From positions 1 through 64,000 of the forward strand of contig CALBGI010000033.1 in NCBI GenBank assembly GCA_937893675.1: 64,000 nt of DNA, written 5' to 3'. Shown here piece by piece: positions 16,808-26,052 of this stretch. The notes beneath the pieces were generated by a model, which worked only from the letters and a program-made list of their open reading frames with translations, had not been told where the DNA came from and searched no databases. The stretch's first letter is position 1. The number at the start of each line of letters is the position of its first letter. The DNA comes from an uncultured Blautia sp. Lineage in GTDB: Bacteria > Bacillota > Clostridia > Lachnospirales > Lachnospiraceae. Position numbers and translations under genes: made by a program.

Positions 16808-17461
16808 ATGAAGAAAAATTATCAGAAAGAGCTTGACAAAATCATAGAAGAGAATGCAAAGACCGGGCGGATCCCCAGACTTTTGCTGCATGCCTGCTGC
16901 GCGCCCTGCAGCAGCTATGTACTGGAGTATCTGTCGGACTATTTTGAAATTACCGTGTTTTTTTATAATCCCAATATTTCTCCGAAGGAGGAGTACACAA
17001 AACGGGCGGAGGAAATCCGGCGTCTGGTGGAGACCATGGAATTTCTTCACCCGGTACACCTGCTGGAGGGTGCATATGAACCGGAGAAATTTTATGAGAT
17101 GGCAAGGGGGCTTGAGCAGGTGCCGGAGGGCGGCGAGCGCTGTTTTGGGTGTTACCGCCTGCGCCTGCAGGAGGCAGCCCGGGCGGCAGCAGAGGGCGGC
17201 TTCGACTATTTTGCCACGACCCTTACCATAAGTCCCTTGAAAAATGCCGAAAAGCTCAACGAAATCGGGGAAGCGCTTTCTCCCTTATACGAGGTGGCGC
17301 ACCTTCCCTCGGATTTTAAGAAAAAGAACGGCTATAAGCGTTCTATTGAGCTTTCCCATGAATATGGGCTGTACCGTCAGGATTACTGCGGATGCGTTTT
17401 TTCAAAAAAACAGAGAGAAGAAGAGAAGGCTTTGCAGAATGTAAAAAATGTGATACACTAA
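16808..17461 (+). CDS. queH: Epoxyqueuosine reductase QueH (DUF208)
   Basis: 217 residues. HACCAPCSS near the N-terminus, CFGCYRLRL in the middle and DYCGCVFS near the C-terminus supply the cysteines for the Fe-S cluster and disulfide of QueH. It catalyses the last step of queuosine tRNA modification, the reduction of epoxyqueuosine, in place of QueG. The ATG at 16808 was chosen because the GGAGG lies inside a possible earlier start. It stands alone, ahead of argH. Confidence 0.92.
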   Translation: MKKNYQKELDKIIEENAKTGRIPRLLLHACCAPCSSYVLEYLSDYFEITVFFYNPNISPKEEYTKRAEEIRRLVETMEFLHPVHLLEGAYEPEKFYEMARGLEQVPEGGERCFGCYRLRLQEAARAAAEGGFDYFATTLTISPLKNAEKLNEIGEALSPLYEVAHLPSDFKKKNGYKRSIELSHEYGLYRQDYCGCVFSKKQREEEKALQNVKNVIH

Positions 17462-17525
17462 CACAGGAAAGTGTGATAAGGCACATTTTTTAACGATAAA
17501 ATAAAACAGAAATGAGGAATTGATC

Positions 17526-18905
17526 ATGGCACAGTTATGGGGCGGCCGTTTCACAAAGGAAACGGACAAGCTTGTATACAATTTTAATGCGTCCATATCT
17601 TTTGACAGGAAGTTTTATCAGCAGGATATCCGGGGCAGCAAAGCCCATGTCGCCATGCTGGCGAAGCAGGGGATTCTGACAGAACAGGAAGAAAAGGAGA
17701 TCCTGGAAGGGTTGGACGGCATTCTGGCGGACGTGGAGGCTGGACGTCTTGCCATTACAGAGGAATACGAGGATATCCACAGCTTTGTGGAAGCCAATCT
17801 CATTGCACGTATCGGAGATCCGGGCAAAAAGCTTCACACAGGAAGAAGCCGCAACGACCAGGTAGCGCTGGATATGAAGCTCTATGTGCGGGATGAGATT
17901 GACGCGGTTGACAGAGAAGTGCGGGAACTCCTTGTGACCCTGCAAAAGCTCATGGAGGAGAACCTGGGCACGTATATGCCGGGCTTCACCCATCTGCAGA
18001 AAGCGCAGCCGGTGACCCTTGCGCATCATGTGGGCGCCTATTTTGAAATGTTCCGCAGAGACAGAGGCCGCCTTTTTGACATCCGCAGGCGGATGAATAC
18101 CTGTCCTCTGGGCGCCGGAGCGCTGGCGGGAACCACCTATCCTCTGGACCGGGCATATACGGCAGAGCTTCTTGGCTTTGATGAGCCCACCAGAAACAGC
18201 ATGGACTCTGTGTCTGACCGGGATTATGTCATTGAGCTTCTGTCCGCGCTGTCCACCATTATGATGCACCTGAGCCGTTTCTGTGAGGAAATTATCCTTT
18301 GGAACAGCAACGAATATCGTTTTGTGGAGATCGATGATGCCTACAGCACCGGCAGCAGCATTATGCCCCAGAAGAAGAATCCGGATATCGCGGAACTGGT
18401 ACGGGGAAAAACAGGCCGTGTCTACGGAGCGCTTGTGTCCATGCTCACCACAATGAAAGGAATTCCGCTGGCATACAATAAGGATATGCAGGAGGACAAA
18501 GAGCTGACCTTCGATGCCATAGATACGGTCAAGGGCTGTCTGGCGCTTTTTACAGGCATGATCTCCACCATGGAATTTCATCGCGGCAATATGGAAGCCA
18601 GTGCGAAGAATGGTTTTACCAATGCCACGGACGCGGCGGATTATCTGGTCAATCACGGTGTTCCCTTCCGGGATGCGCACAGCATTGTGGGACGGTTAGT
18701 GCTTCTGTGCATTGAGGAAGGAATTTCTCTGGATGAGCTTCCGCTTGCAAAATATCAGGAGATCAGTCCGGTCTTCGGGGAAGATATTTACGAAGCGATC
18801 AGCATGAAGACCTGCGTGGAAAAGAGAAACACTCTGGGCGCGCCCGGTGAGGAGGCCATGAAGCAGGTTCTGGCCATGAACCGGGAATATCTGGAAAAAA
18901 ATTAA
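17526..18905 (+). CDS. argH: Argininosuccinate lyase
   Basis: 459 residues, full length. [22 protein letters not shown] and the fumarase/lyase signature [12 protein letters not shown] (about 278-289) are diagnostic. It splits argininosuccinate to arginine and fumarate, the last step of arginine synthesis. The ATG at 17526 follows GAGGA. No other arg genes are in the window. Confidence 0.97.
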   Translation: MAQLWGGRFTKETDKLVYNFNASISFDRKFYQQDIRGSKAHVAMLAKQGILTEQEEKEILEGLDGILADVEAGRLAITEEYEDIHSFVEANLIARIGDPGKKLHTGRSRNDQVALDMKLYVRDEIDAVDREVRELLVTLQKLMEENLGTYMPGFTHLQKAQPVTLAHHVGAYFEMFRRDRGRLFDIRRRMNTCPLGAGALAGTTYPLDRAYTAELLGFDEPTRNSMDSVSDRDYVIELLSALSTIMMHLSRFCEEIILWNSNEYRFVEIDDAYSTGSSIMPQKKNPDIAELVRGKTGRVYGALVSMLTTMKGIPLAYNKDMQEDKELTFDAIDTVKGCLALFTGMISTMEFHRGNMEASAKNGFTNATDAADYLVNHGVPFRDAHSIVGRLVLLCIEEGISLDELPLAKYQEISPVFGEDIYEAISMKTCVEKRNTLGAPGEEAMKQVLAMNREYLEKN

Positions 18906-18912
18906 AAAACAC

Positions 18913-18941
18913 TTGCATTTTGTACAGTGGTGGAGTAGTAT
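18913..18941 (+). promoter_or_regulatory. Predicted promoter of asd
   Basis: TTGCAT (18913-18918), 17-bp spacer, TAGTAT (18936-18941), starting 8 bp after the argH stop codon and 60 bp before the asd start. Confidence 0.55.
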
Positions 18942-19000
18942 TTACAAGAAAGACAGATGTGTGCAATACAAGGACACAAAAGAGACGAGGAGAGATGATT

Positions 19001-20086
19001 ATGAGCGAAAAATTAAGAGTTGGTATTCTGGGTGCTACCGGTATGGTTGGCCAGAGATTTATTTCCCTTTTGGAGAACCATCCCTGGTTCGAGGTGGTGA
19101 CACTGGCAGCCAGCGCAAGAAGCGCAGGCAAGACTTATGAAGAAGCTGTAGGCGGCCGCTGGAAAATGGATACGCCCATGCCGGAGGCTGTGAAGAAGCT
19201 GGTGGTAATGAATGTAAATGAGGTGGAGAAGGTTGCGGCTACCGTTGACTTTGTTTTCTCCGCAGTAGATATGAGCAAGGACGAGATCAAGGCCATTGAG
19301 GAGGCATATGCAAAGACAGAGACTCCGGTTGTGTCCAACAACAGCGCGCACCGCTGGACACCGGATGTTCCCATGGTTGTGCCGGAGATCAACCCGGAGC
19401 ATTTTGATGTGATCGAGTTCCAGAAAAAACGTCTGGGAACCAAGCGCGGTTTTATTGCAGTAAAGCCCAACTGTTCCATTCAGAGCTACGCGCCGGCACT
19501 GACCGCATGGAAAGAGTTTGAGCCATATGAAGTAGTGGCGACTACCTATCAGGCAATTTCCGGTGCAGGCAAGACCTTTAAGGAATGGCCGGAGATGGAG
19601 CATAACATCATTCCGTACATTGGCGGCGAGGAAGAAAAGAGCGAAAAAGAACCCTTAAGACTGTGGGGCAAAATCGAGGACGGTGTGATCGTTCCTGCAA
19701 AAGAGCCGGTGATCACCTGCCAGTGCATCCGTGTGCCGGTTCTCAACGGTCACACAGCGGCAGCTTTTGTGAAGTTCCGCAAGAAACCCACCAAAGAGCA
19801 GCTGATCCAGGCGCTTCGCGATTTCAAGGGTGTTCCGCAGGAGCTGGAGCTTCCCAGCGCACCGAAGCAGTTCATTCAGTATCTGGAAGAGGATAACCGT
19901 CCCCAGGTTTCTGAGGATGTGAATTATGAACGCGGCATGGGCGTTTCCATCGGACGTCTCCGTGAGGATACCGTATATGATTTCAAATTCGTGGGACTTT
20001 CCCACAACACTGTGCGCGGCGCAGCCGGCGGAGCTGTGCTTTGTGCAGAGACTCTGAAAGCAAAAGGCTTTATTCAGGCAAAATAA
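19001..20086 (+). CDS. asd: Aspartate-semialdehyde dehydrogenase
   Basis: 361 residues of the archaeal/fungal-like Asd type. [20 protein letters not shown] is the NADP loop; [14 protein letters not shown] carries the catalytic cysteine; [35 protein letters not shown] is the conserved C-terminus. It makes aspartate semialdehyde for lysine, methionine and threonine synthesis. The ATG at 19001 is spaced better from GAGGAGA than the ATG at 18995. Confidence 0.96.
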   Translation: MSEKLRVGILGATGMVGQRFISLLENHPWFEVVTLAASARSAGKTYEEAVGGRWKMDTPMPEAVKKLVVMNVNEVEKVAATVDFVFSAVDMSKDEIKAIEEAYAKTETPVVSNNSAHRWTPDVPMVVPEINPEHFDVIEFQKKRLGTKRGFIAVKPNCSIQSYAPALTAWKEFEPYEVVATTYQAISGAGKTFKEWPEMEHNIIPYIGGEEEKSEKEPLRLWGKIEDGVIVPAKEPVITCQCIRVPVLNGHTAAAFVKFRKKPTKEQLIQALRDFKGVPQELELPSAPKQFIQYLEEDNRPQVSEDVNYERGMGVSIGRLREDTVYDFKFVGLSHNTVRGAAGGAVLCAETLKAKGFIQAK

Positions 20087-20105
20087 AACACATATGTAAT
20101 ACAGC

Positions 20106-20197
20106 GGACTGCTGTGAGCAAGCCATCGGCGTTGGCTTTCCGGAATATCAGGTATCCCGGAAAGACCCGGATGAGCAGCTTACGGCAGTTCTTTTTG
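20106..20197 (+). promoter_or_regulatory. Structured leader RNA ending in a terminator, upstream of mobA
   Basis: An outer stem GGACTGC/GCAGTTC (20106-20112/20185-20191, one G-U pair) is followed by TTTTT. Inside are AGCC/GGCT (20121-20124/20134-20137) and TTTCCGG/CCGGAAA (20137-20143/20157-20163). This is a branched fold with a built-in terminator, between asd and the molybdopterin genes. A metal or Moco-type riboswitch is the obvious idea, but I could not match it to the known Moco motif with confidence. More pairing (GGAAAC/GTTTCC, CTGCG/CGCAG) follows up to 20243. Confidence 0.5.
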
Positions 20198-20306
20198 TAT
20201 ATAGGAAACTGCGACCGGATCCAGTGGGTGTTTCCCTCCGCAGATATTGCAGAAAAATAAAAGAAAGAGTAAAATAATTTCATGAAACAAAAAGTAAGGT
20301 GATGAG

Positions 20307-20918
20307 ATGAATCGTGACAGCGAATATTCGCTTCTGCTTCTTGCAGGAGGGAAAAGCAGCCGCATGGGAAGAGACAAAGCAGAGCTTCTTTTTGAGGGGA
20401 AAACCTTTCAGCAGCAGCTTCTTGACAAGGCGGATCAGGCGGGAATCCACAAAAAATATCTTTCCGGCCATGAAGGGGCAGGAAAAGATGCAGAGCTTCA
20501 AACAGTAAAAGACCGTTACCGGGAGAGGGGGCCGCTGGGTGGGCTTCACGCAGGGCTTCTGGCTGCAGAAACCCCGTTTTGTATGGTGCTTCCGGTGGAT
20601 GTCCCGCAGCTTCCCGCAGAGCTTCTTTGCCGTCTGCTGGATGCCCATGAAGGACTTCCTCAGGAAGAAAGAAGAAAGCCGTTTCTGGTGAAGCACAAGG
20701 AGCGCACCGAACCTCTCATCGGTGTTTATCCAAAAGAGATGGCGGATTTTATAGAAAAGCAGATCAAAGAGCAGGGAGCGCCGGTGTTTTGTGTGCTGGA
20801 GCAATGGGGATATGGCTGCTTTGAGACAGCGCTTCCTGCCTGGCAGCTGGAGAACATCAACACACCGCAGGCTTATGAAGAACTTTTGCGACATCAGGAA
20901 AGGGGACGAGACAAATGA
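20307..20918 (+). CDS. mobA: Molybdenum cofactor guanylyltransferase
   Basis: 203 residues. LLLLAGGKSSRMGRDKAELLF is the MobA nucleotidyltransferase signature; RERGPLGGLHAGL and LPVDVPQLP are also typical. It adds GMP to the molybdopterin cofactor to give the bis-MGD form used by formate dehydrogenases. It starts the mobA-moeA-mobB run and overlaps moeA by four bases. The FDH operon begins about 1.8 kb downstream, so the set probably serves FdhF. Confidence 0.92.
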   Translation: MNRDSEYSLLLLAGGKSSRMGRDKAELLFEGKTFQQQLLDKADQAGIHKKYLSGHEGAGKDAELQTVKDRYRERGPLGGLHAGLLAAETPFCMVLPVDVPQLPAELLCRLLDAHEGLPQEERRKPFLVKHKERTEPLIGVYPKEMADFIEKQIKEQGAPVFCVLEQWGYGCFETALPAWQLENINTPQAYEELLRHQERGRDK

Positions 20919-22126
20919 GAGAGGGGATTTTTCTGGAAGAAGCCATAGAATTGATAAAAGCGCATGCAGCTCGCATCACGCAGACGGAGAGACGCAGTAT
21001 TGCAGAGGCCGGAGGCGCTTGTCTGGCGGAGGATGTTTTTGCAGAGCTTGACAATCCGCCGTTTTCCCGTTCCCCCGTGGATGGTTACGCTGTGCGGGCG
21101 CAGGATATAAAAGGAGCTTCCGGGGAACATCCGGCAAGACTGCGGGTAACTGCCTGCGTGTATGCAGGGGATAACGGGGAAGCCCTTAAGGTGAACGAAG
21201 GAGAGGCAGTACGGATCATGACCGGAGCGCCTTTTCCTCAGGGCTGTGATACCGCGGTGCGCCAGGAAGACACGGATTACGGGGAAGAGAACGTGGAGAT
21301 ATACCGGGAACAGAAATCCTTTGACAATTACTGCTGTAAGGGGGAGGACTACAAAAAAGGAAGTCTTCTTGTGGCAAAAAATACCCGGCTTACCTTTGCG
21401 GAGCAGGGGATTTTGGCAGGAAACGGCTGCGGGGAAGTGCTGGTGTTCCGCAAACCGGTCATCCGCGTGTTTACCACGGGAGATGAGCTGTCGCCTGCCG
21501 GAGGCGGCCTTGCTCCGGGAAAAATATACGATTCCAACGGCATCATGGTGTCTTCCCGCATCCGGGAGCTGGGTATTGTGCCGAAATCCGTAAAACACCT
21601 GTCCGACAGCGCTGCCGGTGTGGCAGAGGCGTTAAAGGAAGCCTGCCGGGATGCGGATATCATAGTGACGACAGGTGGTGTTTCCGTTGGAAAAAAAGAC
21701 ATTCTGCATGAAGCCCTTGCGCTTCTTGGCGCAGAGAAGATTTTCTGGCGCGTGTGGATCCAACCGGGAACGCCGACGATCTTTTCCGTATATGAAAATA
21801 CATTGATCCTTTCTCTGTCCGGCAATCCCTTCGGCGCTATGGCAAATGTGGAGCTTCTCCTTCGTCCCATGCTGGAAGCGCTGACCGGAGACCGCACGTA
21901 TGCCATGGAAAAGCGGGAAGGGATTTTTAGAGGATCGTTTCCGAAGGCGAGCCGCGGGAGACGTTTTGTGCGGGCTGTATACCGGGAGGGGGATGTGTGT
22001 CTGCCGGAGGGGATTTTTTCCTCCGGGGCGATCGGAACGCTTCGGGGCTGCAACTGCCTTCTTGATATTCCGGCAGGAACCCCGGGGTTAAAAAAAGAGG
22101 AGCGTGTGACGGTATGGATGCTGTGA
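20915..22126 (+). CDS. moeA: Molybdopterin molybdenumtransferase
   Basis: 403 residues, full length. Conserved MoeA segments: NPPFSRSPVDGYAVRAQDI (about 47-65), RIMTGAPFP, GDELSPAGGGLAPGKIYDSNG (about 190-210), TTGGVSVGKKD and LSGNPFGAM. It inserts molybdate (or tungstate) into adenylated molybdopterin. The start overlaps mobA (ATGA) and the end overlaps mobB by 13 bp, so the three are tightly co-translated. Confidence 0.95.
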   Translation: MREGIFLEEAIELIKAHAARITQTERRSIAEAGGACLAEDVFAELDNPPFSRSPVDGYAVRAQDIKGASGEHPARLRVTACVYAGDNGEALKVNEGEAVRIMTGAPFPQGCDTAVRQEDTDYGEENVEIYREQKSFDNYCCKGEDYKKGSLLVAKNTRLTFAEQGILAGNGCGEVLVFRKPVIRVFTTGDELSPAGGGLAPGKIYDSNGIMVSSRIRELGIVPKSVKHLSDSAAGVAEALKEACRDADIIVTTGGVSVGKKDILHEALALLGAEKIFWRVWIQPGTPTIFSVYENTLILSLSGNPFGAMANVELLLRPMLEALTGDRTYAMEKREGIFRGSFPKASRGRRFVRAVYREGDVCLPEGIFSSGAIGTLRGCNCLLDIPAGTPGLKKEERVTVWML

Positions 22127-22632
22127 AAAAGCAGTGCATGATAGCCATCAGCGGCGTGAAAAATTCCGGAAAGACCACGTTTCTGGAAAAATTGATCCCG
22201 GAGCTTTTGGAATGCGGACTAAAAACGGCAGTCATCAAGCACGACGGGCACGATTTTGTCCCGGATGTGCCGGGGACGGACAGCAGCAGGCTCCGATGCG
22301 CCGGCGCCTGCGGAACCGCCGTTTTTTCCGGAAATCGCTGGATGCTGGCAAAGGATGAGCCGGGAATGGATGAAGCAAGGCTGGCACAGCTTTTTCCGGA
22401 GGCAGATCTGATCCTTCTGGAGGGCATGAAGGATTCCGCCTATCCAAAAATCGAGCTGGTGCGGGGTGCGGTTTCCAGGGAAAGCGTCTGCGTGCCGGAG
22501 ACGCTTCTTGCGCTTGTGACGGACACAGACCTGACGCTTTCCGGCGTGCCGGTTTTGGGGTTTGGCGAGGTGAAAAAATGCGCGGAAATTCTTGTGAGGG
22601 AATGGAAAAAACAAACAAAAATTGGCCATTGA
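22114..22632 (+). CDS. mobB: Molybdopterin-guanine dinucleotide biosynthesis protein MobB
   Basis: 172 residues. ISGVKNSGKTTFLEKLIPEL is a P-loop; AVIKHDGHDF (about 40-49), PEADLILLEGMKDSAYPKIEL are MobB signatures. It is a GTP-binding helper of MobA. Ends 100 bp before fdhF, which has its own predicted promoter. Confidence 0.92.
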   Translation: MDAVKKQCMIAISGVKNSGKTTFLEKLIPELLECGLKTAVIKHDGHDFVPDVPGTDSSRLRCAGACGTAVFSGNRWMLAKDEPGMDEARLAQLFPEADLILLEGMKDSAYPKIELVRGAVSRESVCVPETLLALVTDTDLTLSGVPVLGFGEVKKCAEILVREWKKQTKIGH

Positions 22633-22661
22633 CAAAAAATTGACATATTTTTTGGGAATTC

Positions 22662-22690
22662 TTGAAGTTCTGTAAATACAATGATAAAAT
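22662..22690 (+). promoter_or_regulatory. Predicted promoter of the fdhF-hydA operon
   Basis: TTGAAG (22662-22667), 17-bp spacer, TAAAAT (22685-22690), 43 bp before the fdhF start, which has an AGGAGGGG ribosome binding site. Confidence 0.55.
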
Positions 22691-22732
22691 AGACAGGAAA
22701 TAAGTTTTTGAAAAAGACTAGGAGGGGTATTT

Positions 22733-24922
22733 ATGGATTTGAAACAGGTTCAGACAACCTGTGCCTACTGCGGCGCGGGCTGCCAGATCATGTTCACAGT
22801 CGATGAAAAAGCAAATAAGATTGTGGATGCTGTTCCGGCTGACGGAAGAACCAACGCCGGAACCCTCTGCCTGAAGGGGCATTATGGCTGGGATTATCTC
22901 AACGATCCGCAGATTCTTACCAAGCGTCTGCGCAGGCCGATGATCCGCAAGGGCGGAAAAAAGTCACCGTTGGTGGAGGTGTCCTGGGAGGAAGCGATCT
23001 CCTATGTAGCAAAACGACTGACGGAGATCAAGGAGAAATTCGGCCCGGATGCCATTATGGGTACCGGCTCCGCCAGAGGAGCAGGAAACGAGGCCAATTA
23101 TCTCATGCAGAAATTCATGCGCGCGTGCATCGGCACCAACAATGTCGACCACTGCGCCCGAATATGACATGCGCCTTCGGTAGCGGGTCTACTGTATTCT
23201 TTAGGTTCAGGCGCAATGTCCATGGGCATCCCGGAAATCGAGGATGCAGGCTGTTTACTTTGCTTCGGCTATAACGGAGCAGACTCTCATCCGATTGTCG
23301 CCAGAAGAATTGTTCGCGGCAGACAAAAAGGAATGAAGATCATCTGTGCAGATCCCCGTGTAACGGAGACCGCGCGGATTTCAGACATTCATCTCCAGCT
23401 GAAGGGCGGTTCCAACCTGGCTCTTGTCAACGCCATGGCGAACGTCATCTGGAAAGAAGGGCTGGCAGACACGAAATTTATTGAGGAGCACACCAAAGGT
23501 TCTGATGAGTTCCTGAAAGTCATAGAGAAATATACACCGGAATACGCAGAGCCGATCACGCACATTCCGGCAGAAACAATCCGAAAGGCGGCAAGAATGT
23601 ACGCCACCACCAAACCGGCCATGATCCTTTATGGAATGGGCGTATGCCAGTTTACGCAGGCGGTGGATGTGGTGAAGGGACTTGCCAATCTGGCGCTGAT
23701 GACCGGAAACTTCGGCGGGCCGTCCATGGGAATCGGTCCGGTCCGTGGCCAGAACAACGTGCAGGGCGCCTGTGATATGGGAGCGCTGCCAAATTCCTAT
23801 CCGGGTTATCAGAATGTCACGGTTCCGGAGAACCGGGAAAAATTTGAAAAAGCATGGGGAGTGCCTCTTTCTGACAAGGTGGGCTGCCCGATCACCCATG
23901 TGCCTCAGCGGATCCTTCATGAGCCGGATGAGAAAAAACGGATCCATGCGTACTACATATTCGGCGAGGACCCCGCACAGTCGGATCCTGACCTGGCAGA
24001 AGTCCGGGAGGCTCTTGACAAATGCGACTTTGTGGTGATGCAGGATATTTACATGAACAAAACAGGGCTTTACGCGGATGTGATCCTTCCGGCTACGGCA
24101 TGGGGAGAGAACGAGGGCGTATACACCTGTGCAGACCGCGGATTCCAGCGGGTAAGAAAGCTTGTTGAGCCGGAGGGGGATTTAAAGCCTGACTGGCAGA
24201 TTATTGCGGAGATTTCCACGGCAATGGGATATCCCATGAATTATAAAAATACCGAGGAGATCTGGAATGAGCTGATCGACCTCTGTCCAAGCTTTGCCGG
24301 AGCCACCTACGAAAAAATCGAGAAATACGGCTGCGTGCAGTGGCCCTGCCGGGATAAATCCATGGAGGATAAAGGAACGCCTTACCTTCACAAAGACGGA
24401 AAATTTGCGACAAAGGACCAGAAGGCCCTGTTCTACGGGACTGACTGGCACCCGCCTGTGGAGATGGAAAATGACCAGTACCCCATGACGCTTTCCACGG
24501 TTCGCGAGGTAGGACACTATTCTGTGCGTACCATGACAGGAAACTGTCGTACTCTGCGAAATCTGGAGGATGAGCCGGGATGGGTACAGATGAATTCCCA
24601 GGACTGCGCCCGCATGAACCTCAAAAAGGGCGAGCTGGTGAAGATCCTGTCCAAGAGAGGCTATTGTATCACCCGCTGTCTGCCCACAGACCGGGTAAAG
24701 CCAGGCGCTACCTATATGACCTATCAGTGGTGGGTGGGCGCCTGCAACGAATTGACGACCGCCAAGCTTGACCCGATCAGCAACACGCCGGAGTACAAAT
24801 ACTGTGCCTGCCGTGTGGAGAAAATTGAGGATCAGGAATGGGCAGAGCGGCATGTACAGGAGCTTTACGATGAGATTCGCGCCCAGATGGGAATTGAGAC
24901 CGGAAAGGGGGCGAAGTCATGA
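22733..24922 (+). CDS. fdhF: Selenocysteine-containing formate dehydrogenase (FdhF)
   Basis: 729 residues when the in-frame TGA at 23165-23167 is read as selenocysteine 145. Upstream of it is NNVDHCARI and downstream HAPSVAGLLYSLGSG, the exact context of the catalytic Sec in E. coli FdhF (about residue 140). Without recoding the gene would appear as two broken pieces. The N-terminus has a CAYCGAGC [4Fe-4S] motif; the C-terminus is the molybdopterin dinucleotide-binding domain. It interconverts formate and CO2. Two ferredoxin-like subunits and an [FeFe] hydrogenase follow with no gaps, giving an HDCR-type operon. Confidence 0.96.
23165..23194 (+). promoter_or_regulatory. Sec UGA codon and bacterial SECIS hairpin in fdhF
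   Basis: The UGA at 23165-23167 is followed after 10 nt by the stem CGGTAG/CTACTG (23178-23183/23189-23194) with apical loop CGGGT. The exposed GGU and following CU recall the GGUCU loop of the E. coli fdhF SECIS that SelB binds. Confidence 0.8.
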
Positions 24923-25458
24923 ATTATTTTGTAAAAGGAAATCCGGACCTCTGCATTGGCTGCCGCACCTGTATGATCGGCTGTGTGGTCGCCCACGAGG
25001 GAAAACATATCTTTGAGATCGACCCGGATGCGTACACCTTCAACCCCAGACTTCACGTGGTAAAAACCGCCCGCTTAAGCGTGCCGGTGCAGTGCAAGCA
25101 CTGTGAGAATCCGGCCTGCATGGCAGTCTGTCCGGTGGGAGCGATTTCCCAGAAGGAGCACTGCGTTGTCATTGATACGCAAAAATGCATGGGCTGCAAG
25201 TCCTGTATGGCCGCCTGTCCTTTTGGCGCCATTGATATGGTTTCGCTGGCCGGTGTATATCAGGAGGACGGCAGTGAGAAAAAGGTTGCAAACAAATGCG
25301 ATCTGTGCAGCGGCATTCCCGGGGGCCCGGCCTGTGTGAGAGTATGTCCCACAGAAGCGCTGAGCCTGGTGACGGAAGATGCGCTTTTGGATGCCATGGA
25401 CCGAAAACGGCAGGAAGCAGCCCGCATTGCATACCAGGAAACACACGCACAGGAATAG
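24919..25458 (+). CDS. HycB/HydN-like ferredoxin subunit, four [4Fe-4S] clusters
   Basis: 179 residues with four cysteine clusters: CIGCRTCMIGC, CKHCENPACMAVCP, CMGCKSCMAACP and CDLCSG...CVRVCP. This is the electron-transfer subunit type found with FdhF in formate hydrogen lyase and HDCR. Start overlaps the fdhF stop by four bases. Cytoplasmic: no signal or membrane segments. Confidence 0.94.
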   Translation: MNYFVKGNPDLCIGCRTCMIGCVVAHEGKHIFEIDPDAYTFNPRLHVVKTARLSVPVQCKHCENPACMAVCPVGAISQKEHCVVIDTQKCMGCKSCMAACPFGAIDMVSLAGVYQEDGSEKKVANKCDLCSGIPGGPACVRVCPTEALSLVTEDALLDAMDRKRQEAARIAYQETHAQE

Positions 25459-25473
25459 GAGGCTGGAAAGATC

Positions 25474-26037
25474 ATGAAAAAAGAACTGGGATGCTTCGTC
25501 CTGGGCGACAGCAGCAAGTGTACCGGCTGCAAGGCCTGTGAGCTGGCCTGCTTTGCCGTTCATGGAAAAAGCAGCAATCATTTCGGAAAAACCGTGGGAA
25601 CGGTGACGGTTCCTGTAACACCAAGACTGTTTCTCACAAAATTTGAAAACGGCTGTATGCCCATACAGTGCAAACACTGCGAGGATGCGCCCTGCCTGAA
25701 CGCCTGTACCAAAGGCGCCATAAGCCGTGTGGATTATCAGGTGATTGTGGACGCGGAAAAATGTATCGGCTGCAAGGATTGTATGCAGGCCTGTCCTTTT
25801 GGCGCGATCGCGCTGCTTCCCTATGCCAGGGACGGCCGCCTGGTGGCGCAGCCTATGTCCGGAGAAACCAAGGTGTTTGCCTCCAAATGCGATCTGTGCG
25901 CGGGAGTGGAGGGCGGCCCGGCCTGCGTCCGTGTCTGTCCGCACCAGGCACTTCGCCTTGTTGATCCGGAGGCAGAGCGGGAAGAAAAAAATATCAAGGC
26001 AGCCGAGGCGCTGCTCCTGACAAAAAACTGGAGATAA
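25474..26037 (+). CDS. Second HycB-like ferredoxin subunit, four [4Fe-4S] clusters
   Basis: 187 residues with the same four-cluster layout: CTGCKACELAC, CKHCEDAPCLNACT, CIGCKDCMQACP and CDLCAG...CVRVCP. It is a divergent paralogue of the preceding gene. The A. woodii HDCR operon also encodes several HycB copies, thought to wire the dehydrogenase to the hydrogenase. 15 bp upstream and downstream spacing fits one operon. Confidence 0.94.
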   Translation: MKKELGCFVLGDSSKCTGCKACELACFAVHGKSSNHFGKTVGTVTVPVTPRLFLTKFENGCMPIQCKHCEDAPCLNACTKGAISRVDYQVIVDAEKCIGCKDCMQACPFGAIALLPYARDGRLVAQPMSGETKVFASKCDLCAGVEGGPACVRVCPHQALRLVDPEAEREEKNIKAAEALLLTKNWR

Positions 26038-26052
26038 GGGAGGACAAAATTC

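Noticed and set aside
20106..20243. Cobalamin or FMN riboswitch upstream of mobA
   Set aside because: The conserved blocks of those riboswitches are not present.
22733..24922. fdhF as a pseudogene broken by a stop codon, or as two genes
   Set aside because: The stop is UGA at the known Sec position with conserved flanks and a SECIS hairpin, and the full Sec machinery is in the window.
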